Positions 1 to 5,765 are shown, counted from the stretch's first letter. The stretch: 5,798 nt of DNA from Nanosynbacter sp. (GCA_015257605.1 JABZJV010000038.1:1-5798), one strand, 5' to 3'. A program made the numbers and translations. Notes: a model not told the origin generated them from the letters alone.

Positions 1-2
1 AA

Positions 3-1304
3 CCAGCTAATCCAAACCAGCCAGGACAAGGTCCTGAACAAAATGGTGGCCAACCCAACCCAGAAAAACTTCCGTTCTTTGAGGATCTCGATAGGTACGC
101 TCGTCTTTTGGCTCTCGAGGAATCTAAAGGTGGCAATAGAGGCATCATTAGCCGTATTTGGACTAGCCGAGAGAATAGGCGGCGGGCAGAGCGCCTCAGC
201 TATATGCGCGACGTAGAGGATGATTTGCGGGAGCAAGTCATGGAGCATTTGTCCGAGAAGGTCAATGCTAAGCGCCAGAGAGGCGAATATAACGGTACCG
301 ACGACGAAATTGCGCAGCAAATGTCCGACGAGATGTTTGATGAGCAACGCAGAATATTTGGCATGATACAGCGGAAGAAGAATGAGGCTCTAGAAGAAGA
401 AGCTGGCAAGTGGCATAACCGCGTTTTGGCGAAATTGGGCAGCTTCATTGCTGCTAGAGGATCTAAGAAGAAGAGCAATCTGAAAGCTGGTGCGGTTGGT
501 TTTGCGCATGGCGCTGTCAAGGGCACGGCAGTTGGCATAATTTCAGGCCTCTTTGGTGCCGTTTGGCCAATATCGATGGCTGCTGGCGCGGTTGCCTCGT
601 TCGCTGGCGATGCTGCTATTAGGCGTGGTGTTCGTCTAGACGCTATGCAACAACGCCGCAAAAAACGCGGGATAAGGGAAGTTGCTGGCGATGATGAATT
701 TAGTCAGATTAAAGAAGCGGCTGGCAGAATTGGCGGATTGCAAGGTCAACAGCATGTTGCCGACGAATTGTTTAAGCGAACCCGTAAAGCGGCCGAGAAA
801 GATCGAGATAAAATCTCGAGAGAAGTCGAGCAGCGAATAAAAGATAACGGGGTGGCTCTGGCTCTCGGTAGGCTTGCTGGCGGTGCTGTCGGCGGACTTG
901 GCGGCCGCTGGGTTGGTCAGCAGCTCCACGACCATACGCCGGTAGGCCATATGGCCGATAGCTTGCGTGACAAGATAACGGGTGATAAGGCTGGGGCTGC
1001 TGCAGCTTCTAATTCAGGAGGTGGTGGTTCGGGAGGCGGTGGTTCAGGTGGTAATCCGGGTGGACCGCCGCCAGCACCGACAGAAACTGACTTCAGCGGT
1101 TACGCTGATAAATACCCGTGGGACTGGGCGGCTGATCAATTTGGCGAAAATAACGCTATATCTAAGTTGTATGAATTAGCTGACGCTGCAGCGCAGGATG
1201 GCCACAATATCCAGTGGCATGGCTACGGCGATACCCAATGGCTGTCGATAGACGGCAATAGCGATACAAAAACAGTCTTGGGGATTTTGAACAATTACAG
1301 ATAA
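3..1304 (+). CDS. Unrecognised glycine-zipper protein with GGGGS linker and Trp-rich C-terminal domain (5' partial)
   Basis: I do not recognise a named family. The frame is open to the left edge, so the true start lies outside the window; a TTG at 108 is internal. Counting from the codon at position 3, residues 1-21 are rich in Pro, Asn, Gln and Gly and look disordered. Residues 55-145 are highly charged and probably helical. Residues 160-205 are hydrophobic and carry glycines at 166, 170, 174, 178 and 182. A basic patch (about 217-225) and another charged helix follow. A second glycine series sits at 289, 293, 297, 301 and 305. Residues 338-350 form a (GGGGS)2 linker followed by a Pro-rich stretch. 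The last 68 residues (366-433) form a compact domain with YPWDW, WHGYG and SDT motifs. Gly-zipper segments are known to pack helices in membranes, so membrane association is a reasonable inference. The stop is TAA, 34 nt before the next gene, so co-transcription is likely. That the gene is real is near certain; its function is unknown. Confidence 0.9.
   Translation, partial: PANPNQPGQGPEQNGGQPNPEKLPFFEDLDRYARLLALEESKGGNRGIISRIWTSRENRRRAERLSYMRDVEDDLREQVMEHLSEKVNAKRQRGEYNGTDDEIAQQMSDEMFDEQRRIFGMIQRKKNEALEEEAGKWHNRVLAKLGSFIAARGSKKKSNLKAGAVGFAHGAVKGTAVGIISGLFGAVWPISMAAGAVASFAGDAAIRRGVRLDAMQQRRKKRGIREVAGDDEFSQIKEAAGRIGGLQGQQHVADELFKRTRKAAEKDRDKISREVEQRIKDNGVALALGRLAGGAVGGLGGRWVGQQLHDHTPVGHMADSLRDKITGDKAGAAAASNSGGGGSGGGGSGGNPGGPPPAPTETDFSGYADKYPWDWAADQFGENNAISKLYELADAAAQDGHNIQWHGYGDTQWLSIDGNSDTKTVLGILNNYR
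498..548 (+). other. Glycine zipper 1 (five glycines, period 4)
   Basis: Within the left-edge protein, five glycine codons are spaced exactly four residues apart (residues 166-182 counting from position 3), in a segment otherwise made mainly of Ala, Val, Ile and Phe. GxxxG repeats of this kind are established helix-packing motifs in membrane proteins. The hydrophobic stretch continues to about position 617 and is long enough for one or two membrane helices. A His and a Lys near its start make a simple membrane span less certain there. Confidence 0.75.
867..917 (+). other. Glycine zipper 2 (five glycines, period 4)
   Basis: This second strict series of five glycines at period 4 (residues 289-305) has extra glycines between them. 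It is separated from the first by about 105 charged residues. An Arg near each end makes it less hydrophobic than zipper 1, so it could be a membrane hairpin, an oligomerisation helix or an amphipathic element. Confidence 0.7.
1017..1052 (+). repeat. Tandem 15-bp repeat encoding a (GGGGS)2-GG linker
   Basis: Two 15-bp units (1017-1031 and 1032-1046) differ at two third-codon positions and are followed by two more Gly codons. They encode GGGGS twice, preceded by Ser. The repeat separates the zipper region from the C-terminal domain and almost certainly acts as a flexible hinge. Synonymous drift between the units argues for an old natural duplication. Confidence 0.9.
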
Positions 1305-1321
1305 TCCGATGGCATAAATAA

Positions 1322-1330
1322 AAAGGAGGG
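1322..1330 (+). promoter_or_regulatory. Strong Shine-Dalgarno sequence for the first paralog
   Basis: AAAGGAGGG closely matches the complement of the 16S rRNA 3' end and lies 8-9 nt before the GTG at 1339. It supports this GTG as the start codon. Two identical ATAAATAA octamers (1314-1321 and 1331-1338) flank it and keep the site A/T-rich and probably unstructured. Confidence 0.85.
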
Positions 1331-1338
1331 ATAAATAA

Positions 1339-1764
1339 GTGTTTAACATTGACGATAATTTGCTAGCGGCAATCGGCTATAACGTCGCGACGCTGTCAGA
1401 GGAGAAGAAAAATCAATATCGGCGCGAGATATCCGAAGAGCTCAATCAACGGGCTTCTGCAGAAGTCTTGGCGCGATTATCAAAGCAAGAGGCGCTAGAA
1501 TTCGAAGATGTCAATAGTAACCCAGACCGCACGCGGCGCTGGTTGGCTGAATTTCACGGCGATTATGCTAGCCGCCAGGATTACCAGGCTATCCGTGAAT
1601 TGTTCGAAACTGACGAAGATGCGATGAGTTTCTACGCGTCTGCGCTGTGGATGCGTTATGCTGTGCCAGATTACGGCAAAATCATGCAAGAAGTCATGAA
1701 TGAATACGTCGAAGAATTGGCCGATATGCGCCGCGCTGTCAATGAGCAGCTCGGTATTGCGTAG
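1339..1764 (+). CDS. DUF5663-like small protein, first tandem paralog
   Basis: This 141-residue acidic, mainly helical protein starts with GTG behind a near-perfect Shine-Dalgarno sequence. I see no signal peptide, membrane segment or catalytic motif. It opens with MFxxDDxxL, and residues 47-57 (LSKQEALEFED), W68-L69, Y99-A-S...W104 and P110-x-Y112 all recur in the next gene at matching spacing. The two genes are therefore diverged tandem duplicates. The MF-DD opening and the LS...EFE core fit DUF5663, a family of unknown function that I associate with Saccharibacteria and related CPR genomes; this is from memory, not a search. The gap to the preceding gene is 34 nt and to the next 46 nt, so the three probably form an operon. 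A cytoplasmic or peripheral partner of the upstream glycine-zipper protein is a reasonable guess and no more. The stop is TAG. Confidence 0.88.
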   Translation: MFNIDDNLLAAIGYNVATLSEEKKNQYRREISEELNQRASAEVLARLSKQEALEFEDVNSNPDRTRRWLAEFHGDYASRQDYQAIRELFETDEDAMSFYASALWMRYAVPDYGKIMQEVMNEYVEELADMRRAVNEQLGIA

Positions 1765-1785
1765 CAGCACTATAATCGGTATACT
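1757..1785 (+). promoter_or_regulatory. Candidate promoter for the second paralog
   Basis: TTGCGT (1757-1762, 3 of 6 consensus) and TATACT (1780-1785, 5 of 6) are separated by 17 nt. Transcription would start near 1792, leaving a leader of about 19 nt that still contains the Shine-Dalgarno sequence. A perfect TATAAT at 1771-1776 overlaps the spacer but has no clear -35 partner. Either could give the second paralog expression separate from the operon. This is a pattern match only. Confidence 0.35.
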
Positions 1786-1800
1786 AAAGGCATAGGCAAG

Positions 1801-1809
1801 AGGGGGTGA
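1801..1809 (+). promoter_or_regulatory. Shine-Dalgarno sequence for the second paralog
   Basis: AGGGGGTGA differs at one base from AGGAGGTGA and ends one base before the ATG at 1811. The spacing from the purine core is short (about 4 nt) but workable. It supports the ATG at 1811 as the start. Confidence 0.7.
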
Positions 1810-1810
1810 A

Positions 1811-2242
1811 ATGTTTCAATTAGACGATAAGTTTCTCGAAGAGGTGGGTCTGGGCAGCTTGCCAGACGACCAGAAAAAACTGTTTCTCGACCACTTTCGC
1901 GAGCAGCTAGAGCTGCGTGTTGGTTTGCAGCTTAGCGAGGGTTTGAGCGATATGCAGCTGGCGGAGTTTGAGAGTTTTATGGATCGCGATATGGTGCGGG
2001 TGACGTCCTGGCTGGACGCTAACGCGCCGGATTTCGAAAATGATCAGATTTATGTACAATTGAAAGCTAATGCGCCGGCTAATGTGCCGCAAAATGCGAT
2101 ACTAGCAGAGTACGCATCGCTGAAGTGGTTGGGCCAGCATCGTCCGAACTATCGCGAGGTGGTGATGCAGACGGTCAAGGCTCTCAAGGGAGAAGTCATC
2201 GCGAATCGCGATATGATTCTTCTAGGCGACGCGGGAGCATAG
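1811..2242 (+). CDS. DUF5663-like small protein, second tandem paralog
   Basis: This 143-residue protein of unknown function starts at an ATG behind a G-rich Shine-Dalgarno sequence and ends in TAG. It repeats the landmarks of the preceding gene: the MFxxDD opening, LSDMQLAEFES at 45-55, W67-L68, Y101-A-S...W106 and P112-x-Y114, with a two-residue deletion near residue 14. The middle differs most: residues 69-98 here are rich in Ala, Asn and Pro, while the paralog has charged residues there, so the partner- or ligand-specific part may lie in this segment. No signal peptide, membrane segment or enzyme motif is visible. Assignment to DUF5663 rests on the opening and core pattern from memory. 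It is the last + strand gene before the convergent fmt gene, and a weak hairpin follows. Confidence 0.88.
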   Translation: MFQLDDKFLEEVGLGSLPDDQKKLFLDHFREQLELRVGLQLSEGLSDMQLAEFESFMDRDMVRVTSWLDANAPDFENDQIYVQLKANAPANVPQNAILAEYASLKWLGQHRPNYREVVMQTVKALKGEVIANRDMILLGDAGA

Positions 2243-2284
2243 ACTACGGCCGCGGTTGGGATTTAGGTGCTTGCAATTACAATT

Positions 2285-2311
2285 GTCGCGGTTGATGGTT
2301 GCGACTATCTT
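2285..2311 (+). terminator. Weak candidate terminator hairpin between convergent genes
   Basis: GTCGC (2285-2289) pairs with GCGAC (2301-2305). Three G-T wobble pairs could extend this to an 8-bp stem with a 5-nt loop. A short T-containing run (TATCTTT) follows on the + side. It lies 43 nt after the second paralog and touches the fmt stop codon. The T-tract is poor and the wobble pairs weaken it, so this is tentative. Confidence 0.3.
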
Positions 2312-3222
2312 TGTAGCGGGTAGCCGCGCAAGAAAGCCTCGGCGCTGATAGTTTTGCCGCTCGGAGCGATTAGCTCGTCAATTGCTAGGTAGGTGCCGTC
2401 GGCGCATTTGATGTCAAGCGGTGTTTCTGGTTTTTGGGTGATGCAGGCTTTGGTGATGATCAGATCGTATTGGCCGATTTTTAGGCGCGAACGCGGATAA
2501 GTTAGGTGAGCGCGGATTTTGGCCTCTATTTGGTCTGCGGTTAACTGTTGCGGATCGAGGCGGCTGTCGTCTTTGCTGAGTAGCGAGCAATAGGTAGCGC
2601 GGCTATTGTCTTGCGGTGTTGGCTGCAGTATACCGTTTATGATGTCAGGTAACTTCTGCGTTAATAATTGCGCACCGAGCTGGCCGAGGGTTTGATAAAG
2701 CTCGGGCTGGGTCTCGGTAAAGTCTAGCGGGTAAGTTTCTTGGTGGTATATCGGGCCGGCATCCATCGCTTGTTCTAACCGCATGATGGTTACACCGGTG
2801 ATTTTATCTCTGTTAGCGATAGCTGATTCGATAGGCGACGGGCCGCGATATTTTGGCAGCAGCGACGGATGAACGTTGATGATGCCAGGATGAAATAGGT
2901 TGATGATTGTTTGCGGGATAATCTTGCCGTAGCTAACCAAGACGCCAGTTGGCTGTGGCGTAATATTTTTTATATCACTTATGATATCTTTTAGTCGGTT
3001 TGGCTGCCAGACTGGAATGTGGTGCTGGCTAGCGAATTGTTTGACGGCAGGCTGGATAAGCTTGTTGCTGCGGCCGCGGCGGGAGTCTGGCTTAGTGATG
3101 ACGGCCACGATATTAAAACCAGCTTCAACGAGCGCGCGCAGGCTATATAAGCTAAAGTCTTCGGTGCCGAAGAATACTATCGTCTGGCGGCTAATCCCAG
3201 AGGTCGGCGTTGTCTTTGACAT
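2305..3222 (-). CDS. fmt: Methionyl-tRNA formyltransferase
   Basis: Fmt transfers a formyl group from 10-formyltetrahydrofolate to the amino group of Met on initiator tRNA in the cytoplasm. The 305-residue length is near the usual 310-320. The N-terminal Rossmann-like domain begins with TIVFFGTEDF (14-23). The catalytic triad is visible as N116, H118 (NVHPSLLPKYRG) and D154 (MDAGP); the H-to-D spacing of 36 matches E. coli Fmt (N106, H108, D144). Residues 120-127, SLLPKYRG, are the conserved loop, and TGVTIM follows at 142-147. The C-terminal tRNA-binding domain starts around 207 (ATYCSLLSKDDSRLD). The ATG at 3222 lies inside the end of def, giving a 32-nt overlap. There is no clear Shine-Dalgarno sequence, so translational coupling to def is likely. 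The first 13 residues are a short extension ahead of the fold; no ATG, GTG or TTG alternative lies within it. The stop is TAG. Confidence 0.96.
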   Translation of the reverse strand: MSKTTPTSGISRQTIVFFGTEDFSLYSLRALVEAGFNIVAVITKPDSRRGRSNKLIQPAVKQFASQHHIPVWQPNRLKDIISDIKNITPQPTGVLVSYGKIIPQTIINLFHPGIINVHPSLLPKYRGPSPIESAIANRDKITGVTIMRLEQAMDAGPIYHQETYPLDFTETQPELYQTLGQLGAQLLTQKLPDIINGILQPTPQDNSRATYCSLLSKDDSRLDPQQLTADQIEAKIRAHLTYPRSRLKIGQYDLIITKACITQKPETPLDIKCADGTYLAIDELIAPSGKTISAEAFLRGYPLQR

Positions 3223-3766
3223 ATCTTTCGTAGTCGAGCGGATCGAGCTCGCCCTCGTCGTTTAAGCGGTAAAAAGCCTGGTGATCGTCGCGAATGTGGT
3301 CGACGAAAACGATGCCGTTGCAGTGGTCGATTTCGTGCTGCAAGACGCGCGCTAGAAAGCCATTGGCCTTGATGCGGATTTCGTTGCCGTCGATATTGAT
3401 GGCTTTAACGCGGATTCTGCTGTAGCGGGGAACTTTGCCGTAAAAATCCTTGACACTTAGACAGCCTTCGTAGTCGTAGGTGATTTCGCCTTCGTACTTG
3501 ACGATTTCTGGATTGATTAGCGGGATAAATTCTTGGTTGTCTTTGTCCTCGAAATCGGCGCGAACGATAACGACGCGCTCGAGGCGGTCAATCTGCACGG
3601 CGGCCAGGGCAGCGCTAATTTCGTGCGGCCGGGAATTCTCCCAGTCGATACTGGCATCAGTCATATCCTTGATAAGCTGGCGGGTTTCGTCGGAGACGAC
3701 ATGAACTCGCTGCGATTTCTGGCGCAGGTGCGGATTTGGCAGGGTAATGATAGCTTCTTTCTTCAC
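3191..3766 (-). CDS. def: Peptide deformylase
   Basis: This metalloenzyme removes the N-formyl group from new polypeptides, the counterpart of Fmt encoded just downstream. The protein has 191 residues, slightly longer than the common 165-190. Motif 2 is EGCLS (100-104), with C102 as a metal ligand. Motif 3 is HEIDH (144-148), with H144 and H148 as ligands and E145 as the catalytic acid/base. Motif 1, normally GxGxAAxQ, reads SAALAAVQ (51-58): both glycines are replaced, but the AA and the oxyanion-hole Gln (Q58) are kept. The metal site is complete, so activity is expected. The start is GTG, 9 nt after the priA stop, with no Shine-Dalgarno sequence but a perfect TATAAT 8 nt upstream. The last 32 nt, including the TAG stop, overlap fmt. 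The C-terminal tail (about 160-191) is acidic and extends past the core fold. Confidence 0.95.
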   Translation of the reverse strand: MKKEAIITLPNPHLRQKSQRVHVVSDETRQLIKDMTDASIDWENSRPHEISAALAAVQIDRLERVVIVRADFEDKDNQEFIPLINPEIVKYEGEITYDYEGCLSVKDFYGKVPRYSRIRVKAINIDGNEIRIKANGFLARVLQHEIDHCNGIVFVDHIRDDHQAFYRLNDEGELDPLDYERYVKDNADLWD

Positions 3767-3774
3767 AACTTTAT

Positions 3775-3804
3775 ATTATAACAGATTTGCCGGATCGATG
3801 TCGT
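3775..3804 (-). promoter_or_regulatory. Candidate leaderless promoter for def-fmt at the end of priA
   Basis: On the - strand, ACGACA (3799-3804, 4 of 6 consensus) and a perfect TATAAT (3775-3780) are 18 nt apart. Only 8 nt separate the -10 from the def GTG, so transcription would begin 0-2 nt before the start codon. The element lies in the last codons of priA and overlaps its stop. It would let def-fmt be transcribed independently of priA. Confidence 0.5.
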
Positions 3805-5716
3805 ATTGCCAGTGTGTTCGGGGTAATTGGCTGGCGATGGCGAGCAGTTTGGTGCGGTTAGTTGACTTGACGACGATTTGCCAGCGGTAAGTATCGCGAA
3901 TACGCTCGTAGAAGGCTGGCGTCGGCCCGAAAATAGTAATATCAGGATATTCGCTGCGTAATTGAGCGGCGAATTTTTGAGAATTGCGGATGGCGGTGGC
4001 TTCGGTTTTGTATATGCAAGTTAGTTTGAGTAGATAAACAAACGGCGGAAAAATGCCGCGGCGGCGTTCGGCTATTTCGCTGGCGTAGAAGCTGGCGTAA
4101 TCCTGGCGGATACCTTGGATAATGGTCGGGTTTTGCGGCTGATATGTCTGGACGACGACTGATGTTGGCTGGTCGTTGCGGCCGACTCGGCCGATGACTT
4201 GGGCGAGCAGCTGGAAAGTGCGTTCGCGCGTAGTGAAATCGGGCAGTGCTAGGCCGGCGTCAGCTTGAATAATACCGACTGTGGTCAGGCGGGGCAGGTC
4301 GAGGCCTTTGGCGACAACTTGGGTACCGATGATGATATCGATATGTCCGTCGTAGAGTTCTTGATAGCGTTGATTGAGGCTATTTTTGCTGGTGATGTCG
4401 CCGTCGAAGCGGGCGATGGCGGCCTGCGGGAAGAGCTTTTGCAGGTCGCTCTCAATCAGTTTGGTGCCGATGCCTTTGTGGACAATATCAGTGCTGCCGC
4501 AATCAGGACAGGCGGTGGGCACGCGTTCGCGGTATCCGCAAATGTGGCAAATTAGCGCGTGCTGGTCGGCGTGCAAAGTCATTGGAATAAAGCAGCGCGG
4601 GCATAAAGCGCTCCAGCCGCAATTCTGACAAAGAGTGGTGCTGGCGGTGCCGCGGCGATTGTGGTAAATCAGCGTTTGTTTGTTGTTTTCGAGATTTTGG
4701 TTGATAGTATTTAATAATAAGTCGGATAGAAAACGGTGGCGCAAAAAGCCGTTTTTCGATGTCATATCTACAACGTTTATAGAGGGGGTGATGATGTTTG
4801 GGTTGGCGCGGGCTGGTAAATTGATGATGGGCCGGCTAGTTTTGGCAGCGAGGTAATATTCGCTGACCAGCGGCGTGGCTGAACCTTGTATTACAGTAGC
4901 ATGGTGATACCGGGCTAGAATAGCGGCTGTTCGCAAGGCAGAGTAACGCGGTGTTTGGTCTTGTTTGAGCGCTGGTTCGTGAGCTTCGTCGATAATGATC
5001 GCGCCGATGTTGTTAAATGGCATAAACAAGGCTGAGCGCGGACCGATAACGATATTTGGCTGGCTAGCATTGAGTGCTTGCAGCCAAGCGTGGTGGCGCT
5101 GGGCTTCGGTTTGTTGCGAATGGGTAGTGATGAGGTTAGGAAAAGAGTGCTGAAATTCGGCGATTAGCTGAGCGGTTAAGGCAATTTCTGGAACAATTAC
5201 GATGACAGATTTGCCAGTAGCGATTAGTCTCTTGGCGTATTCAATGTAGACGGCGGTTTTGCCGCTGCCAGTGACGCCGTGCAGAATAACGGTGCCGTTT
5301 TTGGCGTTTAGCAGGTTGTCAATGGCGGCCGACTGGTCTTTGTTGAGTACAAAATGTGTTCTATCTCTTCGTGTTGCTGCAGTGCTGTTTGAGCTTAGAA
5401 TGCGGCGTTTCTTGGTGAGGCCGCTTGGCAAGATGGTTTGTAAAACTAATGCCAGATGAGCGATGTAGTAATTACTCATCCATTGTGCAGTTTGCAACAA
5501 CGGATGTGGTAACGGGGGTAGATCGAGGATTGTTGTAATTTCTTTTGTAGCGAATTCAGGCTTTGTAGTTTTTCTTACAACAATACCAATAAGTGATTGC
5601 CGGCCAGCGGGCACGACAACAATAGTACCGATGACTAATGGCTGCTGGCTATGGTAGGTGAATGTATCAGCGTCAGCTTTGATGATTTTAGCGGGTGCTA
5701 TTAGATAATAATGCAT
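3776..5716 (-). CDS. priA: Primosomal protein N' (PriA), replication restart helicase, short form
   Basis: PriA recognises stalled forks and reloads the replicative helicase. The protein has 646 residues from the ATG at 5716; a GTG directly upstream (5719) gives one more. The N-terminal 3'-end-binding domain covers about 1-100 (VVVPAGRQ, IGIVV, WMSNYYIAHL, LPSGLTKK). Superfamily 2 helicase motifs are present: Walker A GVTGSGKT (147-154), DEAH (243-246, often DEEH), GSATP (278-282), NRRG (353-356), GTQVVAKG and QVIGRVGR (506-513, usually QVAGRAGR). Eight cysteines in four CxxC pairs (363/366, 372/375, 390/393, 403/406) form the two zinc sites typical of PriA. The protein is short compared with about 730 residues in E. 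coli. Most of the difference lies before Walker A, where the winged-helix domain would sit, leaving only about 25 polar residues. No Shine-Dalgarno sequence is present; a TATAAT 6 nt before the ATG favours 5716 as the start of a leaderless message. The stop is TAA, 9 nt before def. Confidence 0.96.
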   Translation of the reverse strand: MHYYLIAPAKIIKADADTFTYHSQQPLVIGTIVVVPAGRQSLIGIVVRKTTKPEFATKEITTILDLPPLPHPLLQTAQWMSNYYIAHLALVLQTILPSGLTKKRRILSSNSTAATRRDRTHFVLNKDQSAAIDNLLNAKNGTVILHGVTGSGKTAVYIEYAKRLIATGKSVIVIVPEIALTAQLIAEFQHSFPNLITTHSQQTEAQRHHAWLQALNASQPNIVIGPRSALFMPFNNIGAIIIDEAHEPALKQDQTPRYSALRTAAILARYHHATVIQGSATPLVSEYYLAAKTSRPIINLPARANPNIITPSINVVDMTSKNGFLRHRFLSDLLLNTINQNLENNKQTLIYHNRRGTASTTLCQNCGWSALCPRCFIPMTLHADQHALICHICGYRERVPTACPDCGSTDIVHKGIGTKLIESDLQKLFPQAAIARFDGDITSKNSLNQRYQELYDGHIDIIIGTQVVAKGLDLPRLTTVGIIQADAGLALPDFTTRERTFQLLAQVIGRVGRNDQPTSVVVQTYQPQNPTIIQGIRQDYASFYASEIAERRRGIFPPFVYLLKLTCIYKTEATAIRNSQKFAAQLRSEYPDITIFGPTPAFYERIRDTYRWQIVVKSTNRTKLLAIASQLPRTHWQYDIDPANLL

Positions 5717-5722
5717 CACTTA

Positions 5723-5751
5723 ATTATACCTTGTCTACAGCAGTTTAACAC
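5723..5751 (-). promoter_or_regulatory. Candidate leaderless promoter for priA
   Basis: A perfect TATAAT on the - strand (5723-5728) lies 6 nt before the ATG at 5716, the spacing expected if the A of ATG is the +1. At 17-nt spacing the -35 reads GTGTTA (5746-5751), only 3 of 6, so the -10 carries the signal. The GTG at 5719 is 3 nt from the -10 and would not be on this transcript, which supports the ATG start. Confidence 0.5.
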
Positions 5752-5759
5752 GCTACTAT
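5731..5759 (+). promoter_or_regulatory. Candidate divergent promoter for the right-edge gene
   Basis: TTGTCT (5731-5736, 4 of 6) and TACTAT (5754-5759, 4 of 6) are 17 nt apart, and the -10 is 6 nt before the ATG at 5766. It overlaps the priA promoter on the other strand, so the two could compete. Both boxes are imperfect; the matching distance to the start codon is the main support. Confidence 0.3.
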
Positions 5760-5765
5760 AAGCAT

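Noticed and set aside
108..110. TTG codon as the start of the first + strand gene
   Set aside because: The same frame is open through 35 further codons to the left edge, with a coding-like Pro/Asn/Gln/Gly-rich sequence, and no Shine-Dalgarno sequence precedes the TTG. It is an internal Leu codon of a gene cut by the window.
200..950. Two long - strand open frames (200-661 and 636-950)
   Set aside because: They lie opposite a well-supported + strand gene, have low-complexity translations without recognisable motifs, and are explained as antisense shadows.
982..1179. + strand open frame of 65 codons in a second frame
   Set aside because: It lies inside the linker and C-terminal domain of the first gene and its translation has no domain-like features.
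1495..2092. - strand open frames opposite the two paralogs
   Set aside because: The + strand frames have good ribosome-binding sites and mutual similarity; the opposite frames have neither.
2275..2286. Inverted repeat CAATTACAATTG in the convergent gap
   Set aside because: It allows only a 4-bp A/T-rich stem with a 4-nt loop, too weak for a terminator, and it has no flanking T-tract.
4265..4628. + strand open frames opposite priA
   Set aside because: PriA motifs, including all eight zinc cysteines, are read from the - strand across this span, so these are shadows.
5732..5737. TAGACA on the - strand as the priA -35 box
   Set aside because: It matches the consensus at 5 of 6 bases but lies only 3 nt from the -10, too close to act as its partner.
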